Assembly (NCBI RefSeq): GCF_004362855.1
Contig: NZ_SNXW01000003.1
Coordinates: 468,313 to 532,312 of the forward strand
Source of the DNA: Aquabacterium commune
GTDB taxonomy: Bacteria > Pseudomonadota > Gammaproteobacteria > Burkholderiales > Burkholderiaceae_C
DNA length: 64,000 bases
Direction of reading: 5' to 3'
Each line of letters begins with the position of its first letter. Within the stretch, counting starts at the first letter, position 1. Positions 47,405-58,313 of this stretch are shown here, piece by piece. The notes below the pieces were generated by a model. It saw nothing but the letters and a program-made list of their open reading frames with translations. It searched no databases and had not been told where the DNA came from. Made by a program: the position numbers and the translations under genes.

Positions 47405-47613
47405 ATGGCATGGACAACCCACCACGCACCACCATGAAGCACCGCACCCTTGCCCTGTCCGCCCTGTTGTTGTACAGCCTGCTCGCCTGGCCCGCATGGG
47501 CCCACGAAGGCCACAGCCTGTCGGGCACCTCGCACTGGCACGGCACCGACGTGCTCGGCTTTGTCGGCGCCATCGCTGTGGCCGCGGTCGTCTGGCTCCA
47601 AGGGCGCAAGTGA
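47401..47613 (+). CDS. Small His-rich secreted or membrane protein between ureA and ureB
   Basis: A 70-residue reading begins at an ATG overlapping the ureA stop; an internal ATG at 47434 gives 59 residues that begin directly with a signal peptide ([22 protein letters not shown] cleavage). The mature part starts [16 protein letters not shown] and ends with a short hydrophobic segment and QGRK. The His-rich N-terminus recalls that of HupE/UreJ nickel permeases, but the protein is far too short to be one. Its stop overlaps the ureB start (TGATG), so it is clearly part of the operon. A role in nickel handling is inferred only from context. Confidence 0.75.
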   Translation: MNGMDNPPRTTMKHRTLALSALLLYSLLAWPAWAHEGHSLSGTSHWHGTDVLGFVGAIAVAAVVWLQGRK

Positions 47614-47918
47614 TGTTGCCCGGCGAGCTGTTCACCGACGGGCCCGACATCGTCCTCAACCCGGGGCGGCGCACGCTCACCGTGGTGGTCGAGAACGCGG
47701 GCGATCGGCCCATCCAGGTCGGCTCCCACTACCACTTCGCCGAAACCAACGCTGGCCTGCGCTTTGACCGCGACGCCGCGCGCGGCATGCGCCTGAACAT
47801 CGCCTCGGGCACCGCGGTGCGCTTCGAGCCCGGCCAGCAACGCACCGTCGAGCTCGTCGATTTCGCCGGCGACCGCGTGGTCTGCGGCTTCCGTGGCCTG
47901 GTCCAGGGCGCACTCTGA
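47613..47918 (+). CDS. ureB: Urease subunit beta
   Basis: The 101-residue beta subunit has [35 protein letters not shown] and the end [13 protein letters not shown], all typical. It assembles with UreA and UreC into the apoenzyme. The ATG overlaps the stop of the small gene before it, and ureC follows after 14 bases. Confidence 0.97.
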   Translation: MLPGELFTDGPDIVLNPGRRTLTVVVENAGDRPIQVGSHYHFAETNAGLRFDRDAARGMRLNIASGTAVRFEPGQQRTVELVDFAGDRVVCGFRGLVQGAL

Positions 47919-47932
47919 AAGACATTCCCAAG

Positions 47933-49669
<1,737 letters not shown>

Positions 49670-49823
49670 GTGGCCTGGGCGTCCTGAGCCCACGGCCGCC
49701 CAGGACATTGAGCGCGGGCGCCACGGCCCCGCGCCCAGGCCGCTACGATGGCGGCTTCGCCGTCGCGAGGGATGCAGCCAAGCCGTTCGCTGCCAGCCGT
49801 GGCGCGCCCCGACAGGCCCGCCG

Positions 49824-51071
49824 TTGAACACGACACCCCCCAGCACCGCCCCGATCAGCGCGAGCCACCTGCGCGCCATCACCTGGCTGTCCATGGCCGC
49901 GTTCGCCAGCGCGGCAGCCACCCGCTTGTGCGACCCCATGCTGCCGGACCTGGCGCGGCACTTTGGCGGCTCGGCGGCAGAAGTCGCCTGGGCGGTGTCG
50001 GGCTATGCCGTGGCCTACGGCTGCCTGCAGGTCATCTTCGGCCCCTTGGGCGACCGCCTGGGCAAGTACCGCCTGATCGCGCTGTGCACACTCGCCTGCG
50101 TGCCGGGGTCTCTGTTGGCCGCCATGGCCAGCTCCCTGGATGGCCTGATCGCTGCGCGCATGCTCACCGGGGTCACCGCCGCGGGCATCATTCCCTTGGC
50201 CATGGCCTGGATTGGCGACACCGTGCCCTACGAGCAGCGGCAATCCACCCTGGCGCGCTTCCTCATCGGGCAGGTGCTTGGCGTGGTCGGCGGGCAGTTC
50301 ATCGGCGGCATCTTCGCGGACACCCTGGGCTGGCGCTGGGCCTTTGGCGCGATGGCGCTGCTCTACCTCGCGGTGGGCGTGGGCGTGCTGGTGCAGTCTC
50401 GCCGCCTGGCCGGGAGCGGCCACACCGTGACGCCGATCACCGCGGCCGCTGGCCCCGACGCGCCCCCCACGGACATGCTTGGGCAGATCCGAACCGTGTG
50501 GCAGACGCCCTGGGCGCGCACCATCCTCGCGGTGGTCTTCACGGAAGGGGCCTTGGTCTTCGGAGCCCTGGCCTTCGTGCCCAGCCACGTGCACGACCGC
50601 TTCGGCCTGACGCTGTCGGCCGCCGGGGGCCTGATGGCCTGCTTCGGCGTGGGCGGTTTGTCTTACGTGCTGTTCGCGCGGCACTTCGTGCAACGCCTGG
50701 GCGAAGTCGGCCTGGCCCAACTGGGCGGCGGCGCCTTGTGCCTGGCGTGGTTGACGCTGATGTGGGCGCCCACCTGGGGCTGGACCTTGCCGGCCTGCTA
50801 CCTCAGTGGCGTGGGCTACTACGCCTTGCACAACACCTTGCAGACCAACGCGACCCAGATGGCGCCCAGCGTGCGCGGCACCGCGGTGTCGCTGTTCGCA
50901 TCGAGCTTCTTCCTGGGGCAGTCGGTGGGCGTGTCGCTGGCGGCCCTGGCCATCGCCAGGCTGGGGCCCTTGAGCCCCTTCGTGGTGTCGGCCGTGCTCA
51001 CCCCCGCGCTGGCACTGCTGTTCGCACGGCTGCTGCGCCAGCGCCATGCGCCCACCCAACAACTCGTCTGA
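49824..51071 (+). CDS. MFS transporter inserted in the urease operon
   Basis: A 415-residue, 12-segment major facilitator protein, with the loop 2-3 motif GPLGDRLGKYRLI and a second-half equivalent. The pattern resembles drug:H+ antiporter-type exporters; the substrate cannot be read from the sequence. The best start is TTG at 49824, giving the N-terminus NTTPPSTAPISASHLRAI; there is no ATG near the predicted first membrane helix. It lies between ureC and the cupin gene on the same strand, and only four bases separate it from the cupin, so the pair probably moved in together. Confidence 0.85.
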   Translation: MNTTPPSTAPISASHLRAITWLSMAAFASAAATRLCDPMLPDLARHFGGSAAEVAWAVSGYAVAYGCLQVIFGPLGDRLGKYRLIALCTLACVPGSLLAAMASSLDGLIAARMLTGVTAAGIIPLAMAWIGDTVPYEQRQSTLARFLIGQVLGVVGGQFIGGIFADTLGWRWAFGAMALLYLAVGVGVLVQSRRLAGSGHTVTPITAAAGPDAPPTDMLGQIRTVWQTPWARTILAVVFTEGALVFGALAFVPSHVHDRFGLTLSAAGGLMACFGVGGLSYVLFARHFVQRLGEVGLAQLGGGALCLAWLTLMWAPTWGWTLPACYLSGVGYYALHNTLQTNATQMAPSVRGTAVSLFASSFFLGQSVGVSLAALAIARLGPLSPFVVSAVLTPALALLFARLLRQRHAPTQQLV

Positions 51072-51075
51072 CGCC

Positions 51076-51647
51076 ATGCAATTGAACGCTGACACCTCCT
51101 TGCGCGTGGTGCTGTCCACCGCCGACATGCCCTGGGTGGACTCGCCCCAGCCCGGCGTGCGCCGCAAGCTGCTGGCCCGCGACGGCGGTGAAGTGGCCCG
51201 CGCGACGTCGCTGGTCGCGTATGCGCCGGGCGCCAGTTTCGCCAGCCACCACCACGACCTCGGCGAAGAGATCCTGGTGCTGGAAGGCCACTTGCAAGAC
51301 GAGCACGGCGTGTACGGCCCCGGCACCTACCTCCAGAACCCACCGGGCTCCAGCCACGCGCCGCGCTCGGACAGCGGCTGCCTGTTGTTCGTCAAGCTGC
51401 GCCACCTGGCACCGACCGACACCGAGCGGGTCGTCCTTGACACCCGCACCGCCCTCTGGCGGCCCGGCCTGGTCGAGGGGCTCACGGTCTTGCCACTGTC
51501 CTCGCACGGCACCGCGCATGCGGCCCTGGTGCGCTGGGCGCCGCAAACCCACTTCTCAGCCCGCACCTCAGCGAGCACCGGCCCTTCAGCACCGCAGGCT
51601 GCACGCTCTTCGTCAAGACCGGCCACCTGCGCACAGATATTGCATAA
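51076..51647 (+). pseudogene. ChrR-type cupin, truncated by an internal deletion
   Basis: The first cupin half is intact (GASFASHHHDLGEEILVLEG, then PGSSHAPRSDSGCLLFVK). In the second half, the frame reads normally to WAPQTHFSA and then turns into unrelated sequence. The missing end is visible in another frame: HRPFSTAGCTLFVKTGHL, stopping at TAA 51645-51647. About 40 residues, including the second metal-binding HxH..GEE block, have been lost. The frame that remains open continues without a stop through ureE, which would make a cupin-UreE fusion of about 400 residues. Intact ChrR-type cupins are about 220 residues. A sequencing or assembly error is the main alternative. Confidence 0.75.
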
Positions 51648-51657
51648 CATCGATCAC

Positions 51658-52278
51658 ATGCTGACCGTCCACAAAATCCTCCCCCAAGGCCAGGGCCTGG
51701 CCCCCGTGCTGCTCAAGCGCGCCACCACCATCGAACTCGACTGGGACGTGCGCCAGAAAAGCCGTTTCGACGCCACCGACAGCCAGGGCCGCCACCTCGG
51801 CGTCTTCTTGCCCCGCGGCACGGTGGTGCGTGGCGGCGACGTGCTGGTGACCGAAGCCGGCGACATGGTCCGCGTGCTGGCCGCACCGCAGCCGGTGCTG
51901 GTGATCACGCCTTGCGCCGAGCACGGCTCGCCGTTTGACCTCGTGCGCGCGGCCTACCACCTGGGCAACCGCCACGTGCAGATCGAACTGCGCCCCGACC
52001 GCCTGCAAATCGAACCCGACCACGTGCTGGCCGACATGCTGCGCGCCATGCACCTCACCGTGCGCGAAGCCACCGAAGCCTTCGAGCCGGAGGGTGGGGC
52101 GTATGCGGCAGGCGGGCACGGGCACGGCCATGCGCATGACCACGCCCACGACCCTGCCACCGCGCCGGTGTCCCGCGGCAAGCCCATCGGCATCGCCATC
52201 AAAAGCGAGGCCGCACCACACGTCCATGGCCCGGGCTGCGGCCACGACCATGGTGACGGACACAGCCACAAGCACTGA
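51658..52278 (+). CDS. ureE: Urease accessory protein UreE
   Basis: Nickel metallochaperone, 206 residues. N-terminal domain: [28 protein letters not shown]-terminal metal-binding domain: [13 protein letters not shown] with the conserved His, and a strongly His-rich tail ([14 protein letters not shown], then [19 protein letters not shown]) for nickel storage. The ATG at 51658 has no evident ribosome binding site. The same frame is open upstream into the damaged cupin, so UreE may be made by internal initiation or as a fusion. Confidence 0.92.
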   Translation: MLTVHKILPQGQGLAPVLLKRATTIELDWDVRQKSRFDATDSQGRHLGVFLPRGTVVRGGDVLVTEAGDMVRVLAAPQPVLVITPCAEHGSPFDLVRAAYHLGNRHVQIELRPDRLQIEPDHVLADMLRAMHLTVREATEAFEPEGGAYAAGGHGHGHAHDHAHDPATAPVSRGKPIGIAIKSEAAPHVHGPGCGHDHGDGHSHKH

Positions 52279-52301
52279 GCCCCTGCGCGCCCACCGCCCC
52301 C

Positions 52302-53060
52302 ATGCCCCGCGTCACCCCCCGCCCCACGCCCCTGACACCCGCCGCGCGGCTGCAGCTGATGTGGCTGGCCTCGCCCGCCCTGCCCGTGGGCGGCTTCAGC
52401 TACTCCGAAGGGCTGGAGGCGGCCGTGGACTGTGGCCGCGTCACCACCGAAGCCCAGGCCGCCGCCTGGCTGCGCGACCAGCTGATGCTGTCCGTGGCGC
52501 GCGCCGACCTGGCCGTGGTGGCCCGCGCCGTGCCGGCCTGGCAGCGCCATGACCTGGCCCGTGTGCGCGAACTCAACGACTGGGTGGGCCACACCCGCGA
52601 AACCAGCGAGCTGCGCTTGCAGACCGAGCAAATGGGACGCTCCCTGGTGGAGTGGCTGCGCAACCGCGGCGGCCTGGCGCGCACCGATGTCGGCGATGAC
52701 CGCTTGCCGCAATGCGCAGCCTTGCCCCCCGCGCCCACCTGGCCCATCGCTTTCGCACTCGCGGTGGCGCAGTCCTTGCCCACACCCATGGCCACCGCCG
52801 ATGGCGAACCGGCCTTGCGCGAGGCCTTGCTGAGCTTCACCTTCGGCTGGGCCGAGAACATGGTGCAGGCCGCCATCAAGTCCGTGCCGCTGGGCCAAAG
52901 CGCCGGCCAGCGCATCCTGCAAAGCCTCATCGACGTCATCCCCGACGCCATCGACCACGCCCTGACCCTGCCCGACACGCAGCGCCAGGCCTTCACGCCC
53001 ATGCTGGCCATCTTGAGCGCCCAGCACGAAACCCAGTACTCACGCCTGTTCCGATCATGA
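52302..53060 (+). CDS. ureF: Urease accessory protein UreF
   Basis: All-helical accessory factor of the nickel-insertion complex (UreD-UreF-UreG). The 252-residue product has the conserved [20 protein letters not shown] start, [17 protein letters not shown] and the C-terminal [18 protein letters not shown]. Its stop overlaps the ureG ATG (ATGA), indicating coupled translation. Confidence 0.95.
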   Translation: MPRVTPRPTPLTPAARLQLMWLASPALPVGGFSYSEGLEAAVDCGRVTTEAQAAAWLRDQLMLSVARADLAVVARAVPAWQRHDLARVRELNDWVGHTRETSELRLQTEQMGRSLVEWLRNRGGLARTDVGDDRLPQCAALPPAPTWPIAFALAVAQSLPTPMATADGEPALREALLSFTFGWAENMVQAAIKSVPLGQSAGQRILQSLIDVIPDAIDHALTLPDTQRQAFTPMLAILSAQHETQYSRLFRS

Positions 53061-53713
53061 GCACTCTGCACAACATCCCCGGCCGCACCAAGCACCTCCC
53101 GCCCCTGCGCGTGGGCGTCGGCGGCCCCGTGGGCTCGGGCAAAACCACCCTCGTCGAGGTGCTGTGCAAGACCTTGCGCGACACCTACGACCTGGTCGTC
53201 GTCACCAACGACATCTACACCAAGGAAGACCAGCGCCTGCTGACCGTGGCCGGTGCGCTGGCGCCCGAACGCATCATGGGCGTGGAGACCGGCGGCTGCC
53301 CGCACACCGCCATCCGCGAAGACGCCTCCATCAACCTGGAAGCCGTGGACCGCATGCTGGGCCAGTTCCCCGATACCGACATCGTCTTCATCGAGTCGGG
53401 CGGCGACAACCTCGCGGCCACCTTCAGCCCGGAGTTGTCCGACCTGACCATCTACGTGATCGATGTGGCGGCGGGCGAAAAAATCCCGCGCAAGGGCGGC
53501 CCTGGCATCACCAAGAGCGACCTCTTCGTCATCAACAAGACGGACCTGGCGCCCTACGTCGGCGCCAACCTGGACATCATGGAAGCCGACACGCGGCGCA
53601 TGCGGCAAACGCCCCAGGGCCTGCGCCCCTTCGTCATGACCAACCTGAAAACGCAGGCCGGGCTGAGCGAGGTGATTGCCTTCATCGAGGCCAAGGGCAT
53701 GCTCAAGGCTTGA
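53057..53713 (+). CDS. ureG: Urease accessory GTPase UreG
   Basis: SIMIBI GTPase that drives nickel delivery. The 218-residue protein has the P-loop [24 protein letters not shown], the CPH metal motif ([13 protein letters not shown]), [15 protein letters not shown] and the base-recognition NKTDL. Last gene of the urease cluster; the tRNA-Arg gene on the other strand follows. Confidence 0.98.
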   Translation: MSTLHNIPGRTKHLPPLRVGVGGPVGSGKTTLVEVLCKTLRDTYDLVVVTNDIYTKEDQRLLTVAGALAPERIMGVETGGCPHTAIREDASINLEAVDRMLGQFPDTDIVFIESGGDNLAATFSPELSDLTIYVIDVAAGEKIPRKGGPGITKSDLFVINKTDLAPYVGANLDIMEADTRRMRQTPQGLRPFVMTNLKTQAGLSEVIAFIEAKGMLKA

Positions 53714-53744
53714 AGCCACAGGGGCCAGGGCCTGACATCAGAGG

Positions 53745-53819
53745 TGGCGGCCCCGACAGGAATCGAACCTGTACTTGACCCTTAGGAGGGGTCCGTGATA
53801 TCCATTTCACCACGGAGCC
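53745..53819 (-). tRNA. tRNA-Arg (CCT)
   Basis: Read on the minus strand the sequence folds into a full cloverleaf: 5' acceptor GGCTCCG pairs with 3' CGGGGCC, the anticodon loop is CTCCTAA with anticodon CCT (AGG codons), the T-arm contains GGTTCGATTCC, discriminator is G and CCA is encoded. It lies between ureG and the H-NS-like gene. Confidence 0.95.
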
Positions 53820-53838
53820 GGCACGGGGGGATTGTGCC

Positions 53839-54123
53839 TCAGGCCCCGCTGGTTTCGCCGTCCTTGAGGCGGAGTTCCTCGACCGTGTAGCCCTCGCGCG
53901 TGAGCGCCTCGCGCAGCCAGGCGGGCTGGCCACCTTCACCGTCCCAGGTGGCCTGGGTGATGGGGTGGCGGTAGCGGTGCACAGGGGCCGTGCGCACGGG
54001 CGCCACCACGGGCACGGGCTCGGGGATGCCGGCCAGTTCTTCGGCCTGGATTTGCCAGAAATCGATTTGCTTGCGCACGGAACGCAGCACGGCTTCTTGC
54101 TCTGCTGTTCGCATGGTGGACAT
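53839..54123 (-). CDS. H-NS family nucleoid-associated protein
   Basis: A 94-residue protein with an N-terminal helical part (MSTMRTAEQEAVLRSVRKQI) and a C-terminal domain YRHPITQATWDGEGGQPAWLR resembling the H-NS DNA-binding motif YRDPKTGxTWSGRGRxPxW. The central Arg-Gly-Arg hook, which inserts in the minor groove, is replaced by Gly-Glu-Gly-Gly-Gln, so DNA binding may be weak or altered. The N-terminal oligomerisation part is short. ATG at 54123 is chosen over a longer form starting at 54192 that would overlap the FNR-type box. Confidence 0.75.
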   Translation of the reverse strand: MSTMRTAEQEAVLRSVRKQIDFWQIQAEELAGIPEPVPVVAPVRTAPVHRYRHPITQATWDGEGGQPAWLREALTREGYTVEELRLKDGETSGA

Positions 54124-54185
54124 GGGGCGCGTTTCCCTGGGGCGATGTGGACGCATGTTACCAAAGCCGCCCCACAGGCTCACAT

Positions 54186-54199
54186 TTGACACAGATCAA
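54186..54199. promoter_or_regulatory. FNR/Anr-type box
   Basis: TTGAC-ACAG-ATCAA fits the FNR/Anr consensus TTGAT-N4-ATCAA with one change. It lies between the H-NS-like gene (start 63 bases away) and the Aer-like gene (start 189 bases away), so oxygen limitation may control either. Confidence 0.65.
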
Positions 54200-54387
54200 G
54201 CGCACGGCCGGGCTCGCTGCAAAGCAGCAATAAGTACCACCTGGGATGGGCTTATTTGGCGCCAAGGGCCTCAACCCGGTGGCAACATGACCGAAGAAGT
54301 GCGAAGGAAGCCTCACAAGGGTTTCCGGCCCTGGCAGGTGGGCGTTGAACAACCTGTCGCGTCTGGATCAGATGAGAAAGGGACGTC

Positions 54388-56037
54388 ATGCGCCTGAATT
54401 TGCCGGTCACCGACCATGAGTTCGCCTTCCCGAAAGGCGAGACCCTGGTCTCGACCACCGACCTCAAAGGCCGCATCACTTACTGCAACCCCTCGTTCAT
54501 CTTGGTGAGCGGTTACCAGCGCGAGGAGTTGCTGGGGCAGCCGCACAACATGATCCGCCACCCCGACATGCCGGAAGAAGCCTTCCGCGACATGTGGGAG
54601 ACCATCGCTTCGGGCAAGCCCTGGACGGCGCCGGTGAAGAACCGCCGCAAGGACGGCACCTTTTACTGGGTGCAAGCCAACGTCACGCCGCTGATGGAGA
54701 ACGGCCAACCCGTGGGCTACATGTCGGTGCGCACCGAGCCCAGCCGCGAAGACGTGATCGCCACCGACGCGCTCTACCGCACCATGGCGCGGGAAAAAGA
54801 ACAAGGCACCTTGGTCCACGTGCTGCGCCGAGGCCGTGTGGTGCGCAACGACACGGCGGGCCGCATCAAGGAAGCCCTCACCCCCGGCATGAGCGCCCGC
54901 CTGACCCTGATCACCGCGGTGGCGACCTTGTCGGCCTTTGCCGCCGGCCTGTTCGCCGCAGGGCAAGGCACGGGCCTCCATTCGCCCTGGCTCATCGCCT
55001 ACCTGCTGGTCGGTGTGGCCGTGGCCTGGGGCGTGAGCCTGCACCTGCGCCACATCACCCTCGGCCCCATCCATGGCCTGATGGACATTGCCAACCGCAT
55101 GGCCGCGGGCGATCTGACGCAGTCCATCCAGTCGGACCGGCACGACCTCATCGGGCAGTTCACGCGCTCGCTCAACCAGCTCAACGTCAACCTGCGCTCC
55201 ATCGTCAAAGACGCGCGCACCGAGGTGGACGAGATGCTGTTGGCCACCCGCGAAATCGCCGCGGGCAACCAGGACCTCTCCAGCCGCACGGAAGCCCAGG
55301 CCAGCAGCCTGCAGCAGACCGCCGCGTCGATGGAGCAAATCACCGGCACGGTCAGGCACAGCGCCGACACCGCCCACCAGGCCGCCGACCTGGCCCAGCA
55401 GACCACGACCATCACCGAGCGCAGCAGCGCCGTCGTCAGCAGCGTGACGCAGACGATGAGCGGCATCGAGGAGTCGTCCCACCGCATCGGCGAAATCATC
55501 CAGGTCATCGACAGCATCGCCTTCCAGACCAACATCCTGGCGCTGAACGCCGCGGTCGAAGCGGCCCGTGCCGGCGAGCAGGGGCGTGGCTTCGCGGTGG
55601 TGGCCTCCGAGGTTCGCGCCCTGGCCGGTCGCACCGCCACCGCTGCCCGCGAGGTCAAGCAACTCATCACCGACTCGGCCGAGAAGGTCCGCGCCGGCAG
55701 CGAGCTGACCCGCACCGCGCAGCTCACCATGGACGAGGCCGTGCAGGCCGTGGCCCACGTCACCACCCTGGTCAACCAGATCAGCGGCGGCGCGACCGAG
55801 CAACTCAGCGGCATCTCGCAGATCAACGCGGCCGTCTCTCAGCTCGATGGCATCACGCAGCAGAACGCGGCCGCCGTGGAAGAGATCGCTGCGGCCTCGA
55901 TGAGCCTGGCCAGCCGGGCCAAGACGGTGTCGGAGACCGTGCAGGTCTTCCGCATCGAAGCCACCGGCGGCATGCGACAGCCCGACGCCGTGGCACTGCG
56001 CCGCGAGATGCGGGAAGCCGGCGGCGTCAAGTCCTGA
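54388..56037 (+). CDS. Aer-like PAS chemoreceptor
   Basis: A 549-residue methyl-accepting protein. An N-terminal PAS domain (about 12-120) carries [20 protein letters not shown] and [14 protein letters not shown], the form found in the FAD-binding aerotaxis receptor Aer. Two membrane segments follow (about 170-215), then HAMP (about 215-270) and an MCP signalling domain (about 275-530) with the hairpin tip [20 protein letters not shown]. No CheR-tethering pentapeptide is at the C-terminus. It is monocistronic behind a region with an FNR-type box, which fits an oxygen or redox sensing role. Confidence 0.93.
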   Translation: MRLNLPVTDHEFAFPKGETLVSTTDLKGRITYCNPSFILVSGYQREELLGQPHNMIRHPDMPEEAFRDMWETIASGKPWTAPVKNRRKDGTFYWVQANVTPLMENGQPVGYMSVRTEPSREDVIATDALYRTMAREKEQGTLVHVLRRGRVVRNDTAGRIKEALTPGMSARLTLITAVATLSAFAAGLFAAGQGTGLHSPWLIAYLLVGVAVAWGVSLHLRHITLGPIHGLMDIANRMAAGDLTQSIQSDRHDLIGQFTRSLNQLNVNLRSIVKDARTEVDEMLLATREIAAGNQDLSSRTEAQASSLQQTAASMEQITGTVRHSADTAHQAADLAQQTTTITERSSAVVSSVTQTMSGIEESSHRIGEIIQVIDSIAFQTNILALNAAVEAARAGEQGRGFAVVASEVRALAGRTATAAREVKQLITDSAEKVRAGSELTRTAQLTMDEAVQAVAHVTTLVNQISGGATEQLSGISQINAAVSQLDGITQQNAAAVEEIAAASMSLASRAKTVSETVQVFRIEATGGMRQPDAVALRREMREAGGVKS

Positions 56038-56102
56038 CTGCCCCAGCTTGATGGGGGGTGGCGCGCGGGCTAGACTGGCCCGTTCGCCGTTGCACCCATC
56101 CC

Positions 56103-56846
56103 ATGAAATTCGCCATCCTGTCCGACCTGCACGCCAACCGGCAGGCCGTTGAAGCCGTCTGGGCCCACGCCCAGGCACAAGGTTGTGAGCACACCGTCCT
56201 GCTGGGCGACTTCGTGGACTACGGCGCCGACCCGGCCTGGGTCATGGACTTCGTGATGGCCCGCCACGCCGAGGGCGCCAGCGTCGTCAAGGGCAACCAC
56301 GACGACGCCATCCGCCACGAAGGCAGCCACCACATGGGCGGCCACGTGCAGGCCTCGCTGGCCTGGACCCGCACCCAGCTGACACCCGCTCACGTGGCCT
56401 TCGTCGAAGCCCTGCCCTTGACCATCGTCAAGGACGACTGCCTCTTCGCCCACGCCAACGTCCACGACCCGGCACACTGGGGCTACCTGCACGGCCGGCT
56501 CGAAGCCACGCGCAGCCTCTTCGCCAGCCATCAACCCTTCGTGTTCTGCGGTCACATGCACGAGCCCTGCCTCTACCACCTCTCGTCCACCGGCAAGTCG
56601 GGCGAATTCCACCCTGTCGATGGCACGCCCATCCAGCTCTCGCCCATGCGCCGCTGGCTGACCATCCCCGGCTCGGTCGGTCAGCCCCGCGATGGCAACC
56701 CCGCCGCCTGCTACGCCGTCTTCGATGTGAGCAAGGCGGAGCTGACCTTCCACCGCGTGCCCTACGACCACGAAGCCGCCGCGCGCCGTGTGCTGGAAGC
56801 CGGCCTGCCCGCCTCGCTCGCGCAACGCCTGATCGATGGCAGCTGA
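56103..56846 (+). CDS. Metallophosphoesterase
   Basis: A 247-residue calcineurin-like phosphoesterase of the YfcE/PrpE group with all metal motifs in order: SDLHAN, GDFVDYGAD, GNHDDA, FAHANVHDP and CGHMHEP. Proteins of this group hydrolyse phosphodiesters or phosphoproteins; no substrate can be read from the sequence. It lies 18 bases before the kinase-UspA gene on the same strand, a phosphatase-kinase pairing that suggests they act on the same target. Confidence 0.88.
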   Translation: MKFAILSDLHANRQAVEAVWAHAQAQGCEHTVLLGDFVDYGADPAWVMDFVMARHAEGASVVKGNHDDAIRHEGSHHMGGHVQASLAWTRTQLTPAHVAFVEALPLTIVKDDCLFAHANVHDPAHWGYLHGRLEATRSLFASHQPFVFCGHMHEPCLYHLSSTGKSGEFHPVDGTPIQLSPMRRWLTIPGSVGQPRDGNPAACYAVFDVSKAELTFHRVPYDHEAAARRVLEAGLPASLAQRLIDGS

Positions 56847-56864
56847 CGCACCCGGGCCCGCACC

Positions 56865-58313
56865 ATGATGACCCACCCCGCCAAGCTGCAGCCCGGCGAC
56901 CGCATCGACGGTTTCGTGCTCAAAGAGCGGCTGCACCAAGGCGGCATGGCCACCGTGTGGGACGTGACCGAGGTGGACGCCCAAGGGCAGCCCTGCCCGC
57001 GCACCCTGGACGCCCGGGGCCAGCCACTGCCCCTGATCATGAAGATCCCGCGCATCAAGGGCGGCGAAGACCCTGCCTCCATCGTCGGCTTCGAGGTCGA
57101 GCAGATGGTGATGCCCTCGCTCAAGGGCACGCACGTGCCGCGCGTGGTGGCCAAAGGCGATTTCACGCGCCAGCCCTACATCGTGATGGAGCGCATCGGC
57201 GGTGACTCGCTGAGGCCGCGCCTCGATCAGGCGCCCCTGCCCTTCGAGGAAGTCGCCGACATCGGCCAGCGCGTGGCCCTGGCCCTGCACGACCTGCACA
57301 AGCAGCACCTCGTGCACCTGGACGTCAAGCCCAGCAACATCATGTTCCGCCCCACCGGCGAGGCCGTGCTGGTGGACTTCGGCCTGTCGCGCCACGACCA
57401 GCTGCCCGACCTGCTGGAAGAAGAGTTCTCGCTGCCCATGGGCACGGGGCCGTACATCTCGCCGGAGCAGGTCCAGTTCGTGCGCAAGGACCCGCGCAGC
57501 GACCTGTTCGCGCTCGGCGTCATGCTCTACCACCTGACCACGGGCGAGCGCCCCTTTGGCAACCCGAGCAGCGTCTCAGGCCTGCGCAAGCGGCTCTACA
57601 CCGACCCGGTGCCGCCGCGCGCCCACCGCTCGGAGACGCCGCTGTGGCTGCAGGAGGTCATCCTGCGCTGCCTGGAAGTGCAGCCCGAGTTGCGCTACCA
57701 GACCGGCGCCCAGCTGGCCCTGGACCTGCAGCACCCCGAACAGATCCCCCTGACCACGCGCGCCGAGCGCATGGCCACGGGCAGCACGCTGAGCACCGTC
57801 AAGCGCTGGTTCAAGGCCATGGGTGCCGAGCCCAAGAGCGAAGACGGCGCCAACCAGCATGTCGAGCGCAGCCCCATCATCATGGTGGCCGTCGGCATCA
57901 AGAACAGCACGCCGGCGCTCGACAAGAAATTGTTGGGCACGGTGCGCCGCATCATGCAGATGGAGCCCGGCGCCCGCCTGGCCTGCGTCAGCGTCATGAA
58001 GACGGCCCGCATCGGCATGGACACGCTGGTGGACGACCAGGGCAACAGCCTGCACGTGCAGCAACTGGTGGCCATCAAGCACTGGGCGCGGCCCCTGCAG
58101 CAGCAATTGCAGATGGACGAGCACCGCCTCACCTTCCATGTGCTGGAGGCGCCCGACACGGCCAGTGCCATCGTCGAGTTCGCCACCAAGAACCAGGTGG
58201 ACCACATCGTGATGGGCGCGCGCGGCAACTCCACGCTGCGCCGCTACCTGGGCAGCGTCAGCGCGCAGGTGGTGGCCGAGGCCGAGTGCTCGGTCACCGT
58301 GGTGCGGGTTTGA
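56865..58313 (+). CDS. Ser/Thr protein kinase fused to a UspA-like domain
   Basis: A 482-residue protein. The kinase part (about 15-290) has KERLHQGGMATVW as a reduced glycine loop, IMKIPRIKGG (catalytic Lys), HLDVKPSN (Leu in place of Arg in HRD), DFGLSR and SPEQ as the APE equivalent. The C-terminal part (about 340-482) is a universal stress protein domain ending VMGARGNSTLRRYLGS, close to the UspA nucleotide motif G-X2-G-X9-GS. Kinase-UspA fusions occur in betaproteobacteria, but I know of no defined target. The 3' end overlaps the convergent LysR gene by 20 bases. Confidence 0.9.
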   Translation: MMTHPAKLQPGDRIDGFVLKERLHQGGMATVWDVTEVDAQGQPCPRTLDARGQPLPLIMKIPRIKGGEDPASIVGFEVEQMVMPSLKGTHVPRVVAKGDFTRQPYIVMERIGGDSLRPRLDQAPLPFEEVADIGQRVALALHDLHKQHLVHLDVKPSNIMFRPTGEAVLVDFGLSRHDQLPDLLEEEFSLPMGTGPYISPEQVQFVRKDPRSDLFALGVMLYHLTTGERPFGNPSSVSGLRKRLYTDPVPPRAHRSETPLWLQEVILRCLEVQPELRYQTGAQLALDLQHPEQIPLTTRAERMATGSTLSTVKRWFKAMGAEPKSEDGANQHVERSPIIMVAVGIKNSTPALDKKLLGTVRRIMQMEPGARLACVSVMKTARIGMDTLVDDQGNSLHVQQLVAIKHWARPLQQQLQMDEHRLTFHVLEAPDTASAIVEFATKNQVDHIVMGARGNSTLRRYLGSVSAQVVAEAECSVTVVRV

